Positions 6,485 through 16,331 of a DNA stretch of 64,000 nucleotides are shown here, piece after piece. Each line of letters starts with the position of its first letter. Positions within the stretch are counted from its first letter, which is position 1. The DNA lies in NCBI GenBank assembly GCA_964605665.1, contig CAZSDP010000012.1, positions 59,487-123,486 of the forward strand, in the 5' to 3' direction. The notes beneath the pieces were generated by a model, which saw only the letters and a program-made list of their open reading frames with translations, had not been told where the DNA came from and did no database searches. The position numbers and the translations under genes were made by a program. This DNA is from CAZSDP01 sp964605665. Lineage in GTDB: Bacteria; Planctomycetota; UBA8108; UBA1146.

Positions 6485-9163
6485 TTGAATTCGGGGAGTC
6501 AAACTCCTAGTGGAGACGGTGCGGCGGGTTCGCTACCTGCCAGCCTGCCCGTGATGGAGGGTACTTCTGCCACGTCTCAAAAGGCGCGAGCGCTCCCCTG
6601 GAGGCGATTTCGTACGAGAGTACGACAGTTGGGGGCGGTCGTGCTGCTCCTTCTCGTCGCCGGCATTTTCGCGCGCCACGCCATCCTCTCTTCGCTGATT
6701 CCGAATGTTCTTTCAGCGGCTCTCTCGGAGCAGTTGGGAATGGCTGTCTCGATCGACCGTGCAATCCTCCTCCCTCAGAAGGACGGCTCTTTGGCGGTTG
6801 AGTTGCGCCGGGTTGAAGTCGGTCCTCCCTCGGAGGTCGGCATCGGCGTCTCCACCGTCCCTCAACCGTTGCCGCTGACCCGAGCGACGATCGATCGCGT
6901 TCAGGTTCGATGTCAGAGCCTGCTGAGTCTTCGTGAGGGAGTGGATGCAATTCTGGCGGTGGAAGTCGGAAAACTCTCCATCGACTTACATTCAGATCCC
7001 CAGACATCTGCGGTTTCCAACCCTTGGGGTGAAGTTCCCGAATTGGTGATCACCGCCCCGAACACTCTGCCGACGATTCCATTTCCTCTGCGGGTGATCG
7101 ATTGCACCGTCCGCCAGGGGGTGAAGGTCATCGCCGGATCGCTCCGTTCGACGAGAGGTGCAGAAGGGCTCTCGAACATCGAAGTTGCACTCACCTCAAT
7201 CAGCGGCCTGCCCGGTCTCGAGTCGGGGCAGCTCCTCTGGCAGCCGAAGGATCACTCTTCGATTCGATTTGAAGGGTCGTTAGAGCCGATGGGCCTCGAA
7301 GTGGTGGGGGGTGTCACTTGTTCGGAGAGCGGTTGGCGGATTCAGGCTTCTCAAGTCAACGCGCCGGGGACCCTCGCGACCTTTTCTTGCACCTTGCCAG
7401 CTCAGGAAGAAGAGGATCTCGAGTTTTCTCTCCACGTTCAGTCTTATGTTTCATCTGAACTTCTCGCCTCCCTCGGGGTCGATAGCATCGATCTCATCCC
7501 TGCTTTACACGCACTGAGGCTCGATGGATCAGGTCAGGGAAATCGTTGGAATGCCCTCGGAAAGCTTCAGACCGAAGTGGGAGAGCTCGATCTCGAGGCG
7601 ACAGTTGAACCATTTGAGTCTCGAAGGCACTTGACGGCGGAGGTCTCGGCGATCGAGCTACCTCTTGGATTGATCGCGACTCCATGGTTAGGGAATCTCC
7701 AGCCGCACGCTCTCGGGGATCTCGAACTTTGGTTTGAGTGGGAAGACGGTCCGCCAGTGATCGGGGGAAGCTTTGATCTCACCGACGCTCACATCGATTT
7801 TGGGGGCGAACAACCGCTCGCGATAGACCGGTGGGCAACGCTGCTCAATCTAGAGCTGGGGGGGATGATTGAAGTCGGTGCGAGTGTTCTCGAGCTTCCT
7901 GATGGACTGGTACTTTTCGAAGGCGGAATTCCGGTCAGTCCCCGCCAAGAGTGGTCTGGTGAAGTGTCTGCGAGAGATTTGGACTTGGAGTCACTGGCCG
8001 AAGTGTTCGATCTCAGCGGTCTGAGAGGGGTGCGGGGGGACCTCGATCTCCAAGGATCGGTTTTAGGGACTTTTGGCGATCCACGAATCTCATTTGAAGG
8101 TCGGTTGAGGGACGGCGAATTCGCGCCGCAAGGGTGGGAGCGCATCCGCGAGATCGATGCGGACTTGGTCTGGAATGGAGCGACGATCGAAGCGCAGCGC
8201 TTGAGTGCTCGAATCGGTGGGGGCACGGTTCAGGGCGATGGACAAATTCGCTTGGGCGCCGATGGAATTGAACAGTTCGATAGTCTACTGAACTTCGATT
8301 CAGTTCGTCTGATTCGGACCGGCAGTATGCGAATTCGTGGGAAGGGAGAACTTCGTTTTTCTGGAACACCTGCGGAGCCCACCGTTGCCGGCCAGATCGC
8401 CGTCGTTCGTGGAATCTATGACCAAGACATCCATCCGAGTTTGTCGGTGAGCAGCGGTAGAACGAATCTACCATTTGATCTCTTTCGTTTTCCCGATGGA
8501 TTCTTGTCCCGCCTCGGATTTGACGTGTCTCTCGATCTCTTGGGAAACTTCGAAGTGCGGAACAACCGCGTCAAAGTGGCTCCATTTGGAGTGCTCCATT
8601 TAGGTGGAAGTGGTTTTCAGCCCGTACTGACCGGAGCGATTACTGCGAGCTCTGGAGAGCTACTACTCCCTCGGATCACATTTGAGATTCAAAACGTCGA
8701 AGTTCGATTCCCCGAAGATGATCCATTTCACCCGCGAGTTGAGTTTAGTGGACGAGGGATGACCCGAGGCATCGAAATCAATGCGCGAGCCGATGGGGAC
8801 TTGTTCTCACCAGAAGTGACTTTCTCTTCGAGTCCTTCTTATCCAGAAGAAGATCTGCTTCTGCTGGTCGCAACGGGAAGACTGCGAAGTCAGATCGAGT
8901 CGAGTGATATGGGGGTTATCGCCGCAACCGAGTTGGCACGTCTCTATGGTCCTCAGGTTTGGGGGAGCATTTTTGGAACAGACGGCGAAGGTGGAGGGCT
9001 CTTTGATCGTGTCGAGGTGGGCGCAAGGTCTTCCGATGAAACCGGCGTACTCGATACAGTGACCGTGGAGTTTAAGATCAACGATTGGATCTCACTACTT
9101 GCTGAGCAAGACTCCGACGGTGAATCAACTGCAGACCTGCAGTTTTTCTGGTGGTTTCCGTGA
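6485..9163 (+). CDS. tamB: Translocation and assembly module subunit TamB
   Basis: The 892-residue protein has one N-terminal membrane anchor (about residues 47-67, LGAVVLLLLVAGIFARHA), a long beta-rich repetitive body and the conserved TamB C-terminal domain (EEDLLLLVATGRL, FGTDGEGGGLFDRVEVGA). TamB forms a lipid- or protein-guiding filament from the inner membrane to its partner TamA in the outer membrane. The TTG at 6485 is preferred because GGAGG (6471-6475) is nine bases upstream; the in-frame GTG at 6413 and ATG at 6554 lack such a site. The stop overlaps the tamA start as GTGA. At about 890 residues it is shorter than the E. coli protein (about 1,260). Confidence 0.88.
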   Translation: MNSGSQTPSGDGAAGSLPASLPVMEGTSATSQKARALPWRRFRTRVRQLGAVVLLLLVAGIFARHAILSSLIPNVLSAALSEQLGMAVSIDRAILLPQKDGSLAVELRRVEVGPPSEVGIGVSTVPQPLPLTRATIDRVQVRCQSLLSLREGVDAILAVEVGKLSIDLHSDPQTSAVSNPWGEVPELVITAPNTLPTIPFPLRVIDCTVRQGVKVIAGSLRSTRGAEGLSNIEVALTSISGLPGLESGQLLWQPKDHSSIRFEGSLEPMGLEVVGGVTCSESGWRIQASQVNAPGTLATFSCTLPAQEEEDLEFSLHVQSYVSSELLASLGVDSIDLIPALHALRLDGSGQGNRWNALGKLQTEVGELDLEATVEPFESRRHLTAEVSAIELPLGLIATPWLGNLQPHALGDLELWFEWEDGPPVIGGSFDLTDAHIDFGGEQPLAIDRWATLLNLELGGMIEVGASVLELPDGLVLFEGGIPVSPRQEWSGEVSARDLDLESLAEVFDLSGLRGVRGDLDLQGSVLGTFGDPRISFEGRLRDGEFAPQGWERIREIDADLVWNGATIEAQRLSARIGGGTVQGDGQIRLGADGIEQFDSLLNFDSVRLIRTGSMRIRGKGELRFSGTPAEPTVAGQIAVVRGIYDQDIHPSLSVSSGRTNLPFDLFRFPDGFLSRLGFDVSLDLLGNFEVRNNRVKVAPFGVLHLGGSGFQPVLTGAITASSGELLLPRITFEIQNVEVRFPEDDPFHPRVEFSGRGMTRGIEINARADGDLFSPEVTFSSSPSYPEEDLLLLVATGRLRSQIESSDMGVIAATELARLYGPQVWGSIFGTDGEGGGLFDRVEVGARSSDETGVLDTVTVEFKINDWISLLAEQDSDGESTADLQFFWWFP

Positions 9164-11283
9164 GCTCTTCCACCAATCGCCGAGCTTTTTACAGATCCAC
9201 ACTTCTGCGTCGATTCCACTGGATCCCGTTGCTCTGTGGGGTGCTGGTGATGCTGCCGCTGTCGACGATGGACGCGGTGGAGCTTGAGTTGACCATCGAG
9301 GGAAACCGTGGAATCTCCAATAGTCGATTGAGAACCGAGCTGCGACCTTGGCTCGAAGATCTCGCCGCGGCACCAGATGATCCGGGAGTTCGCGAAGACC
9401 TCCGCGATGAGGTGAAGTCGATCTATCGTAAGAACGGATATCCTGAAGCAAGGGTTCAAATCTTGGAGCAGGTCTCAACGATTCCCGTCGACGAGACCCG
9501 TTTCCTTTTGCTCGGCGTCGAGGAGGGACCCCGCGCTTACCTCGAACGCATCGTTGTGACCGGTAACACCGCATTTGATGATCAGGTTCTCGAAGGGACT
9601 TTTCCTTGGCTGCGGCCAGGTCTTTTGCCAGGAAGCCGTCCGATTTTTACCGAGAGCGCTGTGTCTTCCGGAGTGGCAGGGATCCGTCTTCTTTACTCAC
9701 TACTCGGATTTCTCGACGTCGAAGTGAGTACTCGCATCGATCGCAGGCAGATACTTCGCCAAGACGAAGACGAGAAGGGAATTCCAGAAGATCCAATTCT
9801 GGAGATCCAAGTGAAGATGGTGGTCGACATTTTGGAGAACGACCGCACGCTTCTCGATGAAGTGGTGATCACTCCGGGTGCTTCGACCAGCTCCGAGGTG
9901 CTTTCTGCCTACTTGGGAGTTGTGAAGGGTAGTCCGGTGACTCCCCGGCTCTTGGTGGAGGTTCGGAGTCGCGTTCGCCGTCGGCTGCAAGACAACGGCT
10001 ACTATCGCTGCAACGTGGACGTGAAACTCGAAGAGGTCGCTCCCCATCGTCAGAAGCTAACCCTCACCGTGCGAGAAGGGGAGATCTATACCTTCGGTGG
10101 GATCATCGTCGAGGGCAATCCGCGCACGCGTAATGGATTCATCCGCGATCGTTTGGGGGTCGACTTTGGTCAGCAATTCAGCGCGTCGGCCTTGGAAAAA
10201 GGAACGCGCGAATTAAACCGAACCGGTCTTTTTGAGCGATTCGATGTGCAATTGGTTCCAAGCGAACGTGATCCAACCCAACTAAATCTGCATGTTTCGG
10301 TGGTGGAGCGCGATGCAATTCAATTGAAGGCTCGGTTTGGTTTCAGCACTTATGAGCTCGGTCGATTTGGAGCAGGGGTTCTCCATCGCAATCTCTTTGG
10401 ATTAGGCATTGAAGGGAAAGTCGAAGGGCTGGTTTCATTTCGAGGTGAGGAGTTGGAGACGATCCTGCGTTATCCATATCTCTTTGACCGGGACATCTCG
10501 CTGGAATTGCGAGGGTTCTACCGACGCTATGAAGAGATTTCGTTCGAGCGTGAGGAGACGATCGCCTCGATATCGATCCGATTTCCTGTGGATAGTAAGC
10601 TGAGTCTGAATGGTGGTTTTGAGTTAAGGGATGAAGATATCTCCGATGTCGATCCCGCCCAGATCGCTGCAATCAACGAGAGTAGCCGTGCCCACTTGGT
10701 CTTCATCGGGGCTCGTCACGATGCGCGCGACTCTGCGATCGACACCACGCGCGGATTGCTCGCGGTGGGGAGGGTCGAATATTCCGGCGCTGGACTCGGT
10801 TCCGATTTGGACTTCTGGAGAGTCACGGCACGGGGAAGTCAGACGTGGTCCTTCAGCGATTCGTGGCGCCTTGTTCTCGCCAGTCAATTGGGACTCATCG
10901 AGCGAATCGATGAAGGAGAGATTCCCCTGGGAGAACGATTCTTCTTGGGAGGGTCGCGCACTGTTCGGTCATTTCGACAAGATCGAATGCCGCCGCGTGA
11001 TGAGTTCGGAAATGAGATCGGTGGAGAGACGTTCTTCGTCAGCTCTGTCGAAGTCCGGCATCCACTGTGGGGAAGTTGGTCGGGGGCGCTATTTCTCGAT
11101 GGAGGCAGCCTCACCACGGAGCTCGACGACTTTGCTGGGAAGAATTGGCGTTTCGCGGCGGGGGTGGGATTGATTTGGAATTCACCGGTGGGGCCTTTAC
11201 GGGTGGATAGCGCCGTGACGCTCAATCCAGAGCCTGGAGATGACCACTGGGCAGTTCATGTTCTGTTGGGGCAGCCGTTTTGA
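9160..11283 (+). CDS. tamA: Outer-membrane assembly protein TamA (Omp85 family)
   Basis: The 707-residue protein has an N-terminal signal/anchor (WIPLLCGVLVMLPL), several POTRA domains (about residues 40-400, including IVVTGNTAFDD and GGIIVEGNPRTRNGF) and a C-terminal 16-strand barrel. The Omp85 barrel signature GGSRTVRSFRQD is present. It works with TamB in outer-membrane biogenesis. GTG 9160 gives a four-base overlap (GTGA) with the tamB stop, so the two are coupled; the GTG at 9151 is also in frame. BamA is the main alternative, but adjacency to TamB favours TamA. Confidence 0.85.
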   Translation: MSSSTNRRAFYRSTLLRRFHWIPLLCGVLVMLPLSTMDAVELELTIEGNRGISNSRLRTELRPWLEDLAAAPDDPGVREDLRDEVKSIYRKNGYPEARVQILEQVSTIPVDETRFLLLGVEEGPRAYLERIVVTGNTAFDDQVLEGTFPWLRPGLLPGSRPIFTESAVSSGVAGIRLLYSLLGFLDVEVSTRIDRRQILRQDEDEKGIPEDPILEIQVKMVVDILENDRTLLDEVVITPGASTSSEVLSAYLGVVKGSPVTPRLLVEVRSRVRRRLQDNGYYRCNVDVKLEEVAPHRQKLTLTVREGEIYTFGGIIVEGNPRTRNGFIRDRLGVDFGQQFSASALEKGTRELNRTGLFERFDVQLVPSERDPTQLNLHVSVVERDAIQLKARFGFSTYELGRFGAGVLHRNLFGLGIEGKVEGLVSFRGEELETILRYPYLFDRDISLELRGFYRRYEEISFEREETIASISIRFPVDSKLSLNGGFELRDEDISDVDPAQIAAINESSRAHLVFIGARHDARDSAIDTTRGLLAVGRVEYSGAGLGSDLDFWRVTARGSQTWSFSDSWRLVLASQLGLIERIDEGEIPLGERFFLGGSRTVRSFRQDRMPPRDEFGNEIGGETFFVSSVEVRHPLWGSWSGALFLDGGSLTTELDDFAGKNWRFAAGVGLIWNSPVGPLRVDSAVTLNPEPGDDHWAVHVLLGQPF

Positions 11284-11389
11284 CGATGAGAGAACTCGGA
11301 AGATCTGATGCGAAGACGGCGCTGAATATCGTTTAAGGCGTGGATCTGAATCAGGGCTGAAGTATGAAGTCGCGAATGATCCCAGTGGT
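11284..11389. other. Short convergent intergenic region
   Basis: No strong hairpin or reading frame is visible between the convergent tamA and ACT-domain genes. Confidence 0.3.
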
Positions 11390-11857
11390 CTATGCGGTTG
11401 TACCTTCAAGATCACCTGAGTCGAGAAGAGTGAATCCGCAGTCGTCGAGGATCTCCGCCGCCATCATCGCGTTGTCACATTGGACTAAGAGCACGCCGTA
11501 TCCGCGCGGTCGGGTCATCATCGGATAGGCGTAGTGAATATTGATCTCAGCTCTGAGTAATGCGCGGCAGATTTGCGGGAGCGCGCTTCGCTCATCGGGC
11601 ATCTCGATCGCCAAGAGCTCGCTGATCACCACGGGCAGATGTGCTTCTCGAAGAGCATCGTGGGCCTTCTCCGCTTGATCAACCACCAGTCGGACGATCG
11701 CATGGTCGGTGGAATCGACAACGGAGATCGCGTGGACGAATATGTCCTCAGTATTGAGGTGGCTCAATACCTCGCGCAGCTTTCCGACTCGGTTGTCGAG
11801 AAAGACTGCCAATTGAGGAACCGCGGGGTCGTCAAAGCGTCTTTGAGTTTGAAGCAT
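11390..11857 (-). CDS. Tandem ACT-domain protein
   Basis: The 155-residue cytoplasmic protein consists of two ACT-type regulatory domains (about residues 14-80 and 85-150), a fold that binds amino acids or other small effectors. No enzyme domain is attached. The first half resembles VGKLREVLSHLNTEDIFVHA, as in aspartokinase and ThrA-type ACT units. Similar free-standing proteins are thought to sense amino acids, but the ligand is unknown. It starts at ATG 11857; no clear ribosome site precedes it. A terminator of the upstream minus-strand gene separates the two, so it is probably expressed alone. Confidence 0.75.
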   Translation of the reverse strand: MLQTQRRFDDPAVPQLAVFLDNRVGKLREVLSHLNTEDIFVHAISVVDSTDHAIVRLVVDQAEKAHDALREAHLPVVISELLAIEMPDERSALPQICRALLRAEINIHYAYPMMTRPRGYGVLLVQCDNAMMAAEILDDCGFTLLDSGDLEGTTA

Positions 11858-11984
11858 AGGTTAGAACCATAACCGAAGTTCGAAAGCCCACACAAGCAGC
11901 AGCTTCGCCGAGAGGCGAGTGCTTCCGTCGACCGCCATGCAAATTCTTTGATCGCGAGGTTTTTGCAGGAAGAAGCCCATTCGT

Positions 11985-12028
11985 CAGAAAACGCCCGAAA
12001 GACCCCGCTAAAAGGTCTCCCGAGCGTT
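11985..12028 (-). terminator. Intrinsic terminator of the Spy-like gene
   Basis: On the minus strand an imperfect 15-bp stem (arms 12014-12028 and 11990-12004) with a short loop is followed by TTTTC. It lies 50 bases after the stop of the gene at 12077-12925. Confidence 0.6.
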
Positions 12029-12076
12029 CTCTGGCTTCGAAAGGAACGAGGCGAATAGGGGTGGCTTGAGAACGGC

Positions 12077-12925
12077 TCAGAAGCCGCCTCTTCGACCTCC
12101 GCCGCCGGGGTTTCCTCCAGAATTCGAGCCTCCCGACTGACCGTCACTCTGAGTATTGCCCTGGTTTGAACTCGATCCGCCTCCTCGGCCACCGCGACCG
12201 CCGCCAAACCAGGAGCGACCTCGGTCCTCTTGCTGCAGCTGTTGATACTGCTCGTACTCGCTCTCGGTGAGGATGCTCTGGACTTGCTGATTCACGTCAT
12301 CGCGCTGTTCGCGCATCATGCCACGGACGTCGCCACGACCAAATTCACCGGAACGCATCAATGTGAACATGTCGGTTCGCGCTTGTGCCCCATCGAGCAT
12401 GATTTGGGTCAGCTCATTCGCGGTTCCGGGAGGTAGATTGAGCTGCTCAGCAATTTCTTTGGCGCGATTCTCAGTGCGGGCGAGCATCTCTTCTTCACGG
12501 CGCGCTCGCTGCTCTTCTCTCTGCTCTTCTCTCACCTCTTCCATCGTGTTGCGCACGCTGTCTTTGAACTGAGGAGATGTGTAGAGCGTGCTGCTCGGAT
12601 CGATGCGGGTTTCTACTTGTTGCGCGAGAGCACCGAGAACTGCTTGGTCTTCGATCAGCTGCCCGACCAAGCTGCGAAGCTCCTCGCTGTTGAGGGTGCC
12701 GACTTCTGAGGTTGATTCGGAGTTCCCCAGATTGGAGAATTCGATATCGGTATTGAGAGCGCTCGCAACTACTTCGGTCTCGCGATCCTTCAGATCGTTG
12801 AGTTCTCGGTGGAGTTGTTGGATCTGCCGAGTTTGGTCATCGAGCTCTTGGGTGAGCTGGTAGGTGGTAATTCCCAGACCACCGCCGACAGCGATGCTGA
12901 TCGTGATCAATATGGCCTTGAGCAT
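12077..12925 (-). CDS. Membrane-anchored Spy/LTxxQ-like protein with Gly-rich tail
   Basis: The 282-residue protein has an N-terminal membrane anchor (AILITISIAVGGGLGITTYQ), a coiled coil (about 25-55) and a helical region with EQLNLPPGTANELTQIMLDG and QSILTESEYEQYQQLQQ. These resemble the paired LTxxQ helices of periplasmic Spy/CpxP proteins. The last 50 residues are a Gly/Ser/Arg/Asn low-complexity tail ending GGGGRRGGF. A role in envelope stress or metal response is inferred from the fold only. Start ATG 12925 has AAGGA upstream. Repeat array 1 lies in its upstream region. Confidence 0.6.
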   Translation of the reverse strand: MLKAILITISIAVGGGLGITTYQLTQELDDQTRQIQQLHRELNDLKDRETEVVASALNTDIEFSNLGNSESTSEVGTLNSEELRSLVGQLIEDQAVLGALAQQVETRIDPSSTLYTSPQFKDSVRNTMEEVREEQREEQRARREEEMLARTENRAKEIAEQLNLPPGTANELTQIMLDGAQARTDMFTLMRSGEFGRGDVRGMMREQRDDVNQQVQSILTESEYEQYQQLQQEDRGRSWFGGGRGGRGGGSSSNQGNTQSDGQSGGSNSGGNPGGGGRRGGF

Positions 12926-13560
12926 GACTTGTATTCCTTACTTCCATTCGTTTCTCGGAACCTGCCGAAGAACGATGCCGATCCACGATCTCGGGCGCTG
13001 GATCGTCTCTCTTCGGGCCCGAGCTGATGACTCTCTTCGCTCGAAATCCCATTCACTTGACAGTGCCCAGATTCACACAGAAACCTGAAGCACGCAAAGA
13101 CCCAGCTGCACAGAATGCCACAGCTGGAATGCCACAGCTGGAATGCCACAGCTGCGCAGAGAGCCACNNNNNNNNNNNNNNNNNNNNNNNNNNNNNNNNN
13201 NNNNNNNNNNNNNNNNNNNNNNNNNNNNNNNNNNNNNNNNNNNNNNNNNNNNNNNNNNNNNNNNNNNGAATGCCACAGCTGGAATGCCACAGCTGGAATG
13301 CCACAGCTGCGCAGAGAGCCACAGCTGTACACAAAGACGAGGGAATTTGTCTTTCTGCAGCGATCTTCTAAGGGCGCGACCACCGCAATGGTCATTGCGG
13401 CTTCGCTGGTCGGGGAACCCCTCCCTGTGGGCTCGGTTCCGCCAATTCCCTCATCTTCGTCAGTAAAGAGCCAATTTCGCGGAAAATCACCCCATTTTTC
13501 GGCCGAGAGCGTCTCAGACCCGCTCGGACAGGGGATTCACACCAGAGGCGATCCCTCGGT
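12926..13560. other. Intergenic region holding repeat array 1 and an assembly gap
   Basis: The region lies between two minus-strand genes. The central part is the repeat array with 100 N. The flanks (12926-13100 and 13331-13560) show no coding character. The promoter of the Spy-like gene should be in 12930-13100. Confidence 0.6.
13113..13330. repeat. Tandem-repeat array 1 (14-bp unit) spanning a scaffold gap
   Basis: Three perfect copies of GAATGCCACAGCTG lie left of the gap (13113-13154) and three right of it (13268-13309). On both sides the third copy is followed by CGCAGAGAGCCAC. The invariant element is CACAGCTG, spaced by six (GAATGC) or ten (CGCAGAGAGC) bases. The run of exactly 100 N (13168-13267) is a placeholder, so the true copy number is unknown. 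All six-frame ORFs across it are artefacts of the repeat. Confidence 0.9.
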
Positions 13561-14493
13561 TCAGCGAAGGCGGAGGGCGGGGAGCGCGGTTGCCAAATCT
13601 GGGTACCGGAAGGGGAATTGAAGATCGAAGAGGCGCGTTGGCTCGCCACGCTGACTCTCCAGGAGAAGGGTCGACATCTCTCCGAGGGCGAGCCGGAGGG
13701 CGAACGCCGGGGCGGGCAGCAGAGCGGGGCGGTGGATGGCACGACCGAGTTGACGTGCAAACTCACGTTGGATCACGGTACCGGGGGCGATGGTATTGAT
13801 CGGTCCCTCCACATCTTCACGACCGATCATCGTCAGAATGACCGAGACCAAATCGTAAAGGGTGATCCAGCTCACGAATTGGCGACCATTCCCGAGGGGT
13901 CCCCCGAGACCCCAGCGGAAGGGAAGCAGCATCTTCTCTAGCGGCCCTCCCGACGCAGAGATCACGATCCCGATGCGCAGATGCACGACGCGGATTCCCG
14001 CGCGTCGAGCGGGTTCAGCCGCATTTTCCCAGTCACGAGCGAGATCGGCGAGAAACCCAGTTCCCGTCTCACTCTCTTCTCGGAGAACTTCATCTCCTCG
14101 ATCTCCGTAGATCCCCATCCCAGACGCTGCGATCAGTGACTCGGGACGGTGGGAGGGGGGTAACTCCGCGAGTGCCGTCGCGAGGGAGTGAGTCGCCTCG
14201 ACTCGACTCTCCCGCAGGACCTTCTTGCGCTCCTTCGACCAGCGTTGATCTCCGATTCCCGCTCCCGCGAGGTGGATGACTGAACGAAGCTTGCCGGCGG
14301 GACCGAGATCGACGGCGCCATCGGGTGGAGACCAAGTGGGAGCCTTTGCGGATCGATCGCTCTTCCCATTCCGCAACAGCGGGATCAACTCGTATCCCGC
14401 TTCGGCGAGGCGAGGTGCCAAGGCGGTGCCGACCAATCCGGAAGATCCGGTAACCAGTATCGATGAGGAGCGTTGGGAATCGGAAGTATTCAC
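13561..14493 (-). CDS. yfcH: TIGR01777 family NAD(P)-dependent epimerase-like protein
   Basis: The 310-residue protein is an atypical short-chain dehydrogenase with the nucleotide motif VTGSSGLVGTAL and the family segments GAGIGDQRW, ASGMGIYGDRGDE and RIGIVISASGGPL. A C-terminal DUF1731-type segment follows. The substrate of YfcH-type proteins is not established. The GTG start overlaps the ftcD stop (GTGA), so it is co-translated with ftcD; a metabolic link to histidine or folate is not known for the family. Confidence 0.85.
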   Translation of the reverse strand: MNTSDSQRSSSILVTGSSGLVGTALAPRLAEAGYELIPLLRNGKSDRSAKAPTWSPPDGAVDLGPAGKLRSVIHLAGAGIGDQRWSKERKKVLRESRVEATHSLATALAELPPSHRPESLIAASGMGIYGDRGDEVLREESETGTGFLADLARDWENAAEPARRAGIRVVHLRIGIVISASGGPLEKMLLPFRWGLGGPLGNGRQFVSWITLYDLVSVILTMIGREDVEGPINTIAPGTVIQREFARQLGRAIHRPALLPAPAFALRLALGEMSTLLLESQRGEPTRLFDLQFPFRYPDLATALPALRLR

Positions 14494-16331
14494 GCTGGTG
14501 TCCCTGAAAATTCGCTTTCGACGAGTGCTGCAGTTTCGTTGGCCAATGCGGTGGAGGCGCGGAGTAACTCCTCAAGCTCGCCTTGGACTCGTTGAACCCA
14601 TTCTTTATCACTGATTTGGTCGAGGTTGATTCGAACGTTGTAGATCGATCCTTCGAGTCCTGCCTTTGCGAGGAGTGCTCCGACCCCGGCATCGGTGATT
14701 CCAGCGGGGAGACCTCGTTCCGCCGCCTTTCGACAGATCTCTAGGGCGCGCAGGCAGAGTCGCGCACTGCCCAACGGGACTTCGGTCGCATTCTGGTAAC
14801 CGTTTTGGATGGCGATGGTGCGTTCTTTTTCCTGCTCAGCGGTGTCCTTTGGGAGCCGCATCGCTTCGATCACCTCATTGAATGCGTCGGTGTCTCGATC
14901 GACGGCTCGCATCAAGTCGTCCTTGACGTCCTGTGCTTCGATGGCGAGAGCTTCCAGCTCGTCGCGACGCTTTCGATACCGTCTCTTTGAGAAGGTGATA
15001 TTCGTCACCATCGAAGCGAGTCCAGCCGCGAGTGAGCCGGCGAGCGCGGAGATCGAGCCTCCGCCGGGAGCGACGGAATCGCGAGAAACTTCATCGGCGA
15101 AGTCGCAGACCTTCATTCCGGTCAACGTGCCTTCAGTGGAGGGGAGGCCAAGAACTGATCGGTCGATGTCGAATTCTGCGATGTCGGTGAGCCCCAATGA
15201 TTGCACCGCGGTTAGCACCACATCTCGGGCGGGAATTCCTCTGCTCGATCCTTGCCGTTGCAGATAGGTTTCCCCCGAGGTTCGGATCGCTTCGTAAGGA
15301 ACGACTCCGACGACCTCAGAGCCGGTGATCGCAATTCCTCGCTCCTGGCCCAGGAGGCGAGAGGCTTCGACGACATCATGCATATTGGTCGTTCGGAAAT
15401 TGGTGAGGTTGATCGAAATCTGGGCACGGCCATACTCCGGAATCAGCCAGCCGACCGCGCGACATTCTTCGAACATCCCACGCTTCATGACGAAGGCGTT
15501 TTCCAACTGCTCGAGGTCTTGTCCGAAGAATGCGAGTTCGTCGGTCAGGGATTTCCCGTGCACATCTTTGTAGTGAGCTTCGAGCGCCTCGAAACTGGTG
15601 AAGACTTCGCCGGTAAAGCTGGGCCAAATGTTTTCGCTCGGTCGATACCGCAGAAGTTTTCCGCTCGAGTAGTAAGCGGTTTTCGGATCGAGACGAACCG
15701 CACGCCCCTTCTCGCGAATCTCCATGGCGATGTCGTTGGCGTGATCCTTCGAGCGAGTATTGAGGTTGATGTTGTACGCGATGAGGAACTCTCTGGCTCC
15801 GATTGTGATGACGCCGGTTCGTGGCAGGAACTCTGCAGGACCGAAGTCGGGAACGAATTCCTTTGTGGCTAACTTCTCCGGCAGCGCTTCATATTCACCT
15901 TTTCTGACGTCGGCGAGAGATCTGCGATCTTCTCGCAGCGCCGCTTGGTCGTAGAGATAGACCGGAATGCCCAATTCTGATCCCACTCGAGCGCCGAGTG
16001 AGCGAGCGATGTCGATACAGTCGTCCATCGTGACGCCGCTGACGGGAATGAACGGGCAGACATCGGTCGCGCCATGCCGCGCGTGTGCACCCTGCTGTTG
16101 GCTCATGTCGATCAAGGCCATCGCTTTTTCGATCAGCGCGAATGCCCCATCGGCGATCACTTCTGGAGAGCCCACGAGCGTGATCACAGTTCGATTGGTT
16201 TCCGCGCCAGGATCGACATCGAGAACTTGAACGCCCGGTACACGGGCTGCGGCATCGACGATTTCATCGATCTTGGCACGATCTCGTCCCTCGGAAATGT
16301 TCGGGACGCACTCGACGATTCTATCCACCAT
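14490..16331 (-). CDS. ftcD: Bifunctional formiminotransferase-cyclodeaminase
   Basis: The 613-residue protein transfers the formimino group of formiminoglutamate to tetrahydrofolate (residues about 1-330: ECVPNISEGRD, HGATDVCPFIPVSGV) and then releases ammonia to give methenyl-THF (C-terminal cyclodeaminase, about 400-605: APGGGSISALAGSLAAGL). It belongs to histidine degradation and one-carbon supply. Both domains are intact and in the order of the animal enzyme. GGAGGTGCTCC precedes ATG 16331. No hut genes flank it. Confidence 0.92.
   Translation of the reverse strand: MVDRIVECVPNISEGRDRAKIDEIVDAAARVPGVQVLDVDPGAETNRTVITLVGSPEVIADGAFALIEKAMALIDMSQQQGAHARHGATDVCPFIPVSGVTMDDCIDIARSLGARVGSELGIPVYLYDQAALREDRRSLADVRKGEYEALPEKLATKEFVPDFGPAEFLPRTGVITIGAREFLIAYNINLNTRSKDHANDIAMEIREKGRAVRLDPKTAYYSSGKLLRYRPSENIWPSFTGEVFTSFEALEAHYKDVHGKSLTDELAFFGQDLEQLENAFVMKRGMFEECRAVGWLIPEYGRAQISINLTNFRTTNMHDVVEASRLLGQERGIAITGSEVVGVVPYEAIRTSGETYLQRQGSSRGIPARDVVLTAVQSLGLTDIAEFDIDRSVLGLPSTEGTLTGMKVCDFADEVSRDSVAPGGGSISALAGSLAAGLASMVTNITFSKRRYRKRRDELEALAIEAQDVKDDLMRAVDRDTDAFNEVIEAMRLPKDTAEQEKERTIAIQNGYQNATEVPLGSARLCLRALEICRKAAERGLPAGITDAGVGALLAKAGLEGSIYNVRINLDQISDKEWVQRVQGELEELLRASTALANETAALVESEFSGTPA

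Noticed and set aside
13113..13330. CRISPR array
   Set aside because: Units are 14 bp and identical with no unique spacers of 25-40 bp, and no cas gene is present.
13027..13395. Long ORFs crossing the first N run in all frames
   Set aside because: They translate the 14-bp repeat (period 14 residues) and the N placeholder; none has coding composition outside it.
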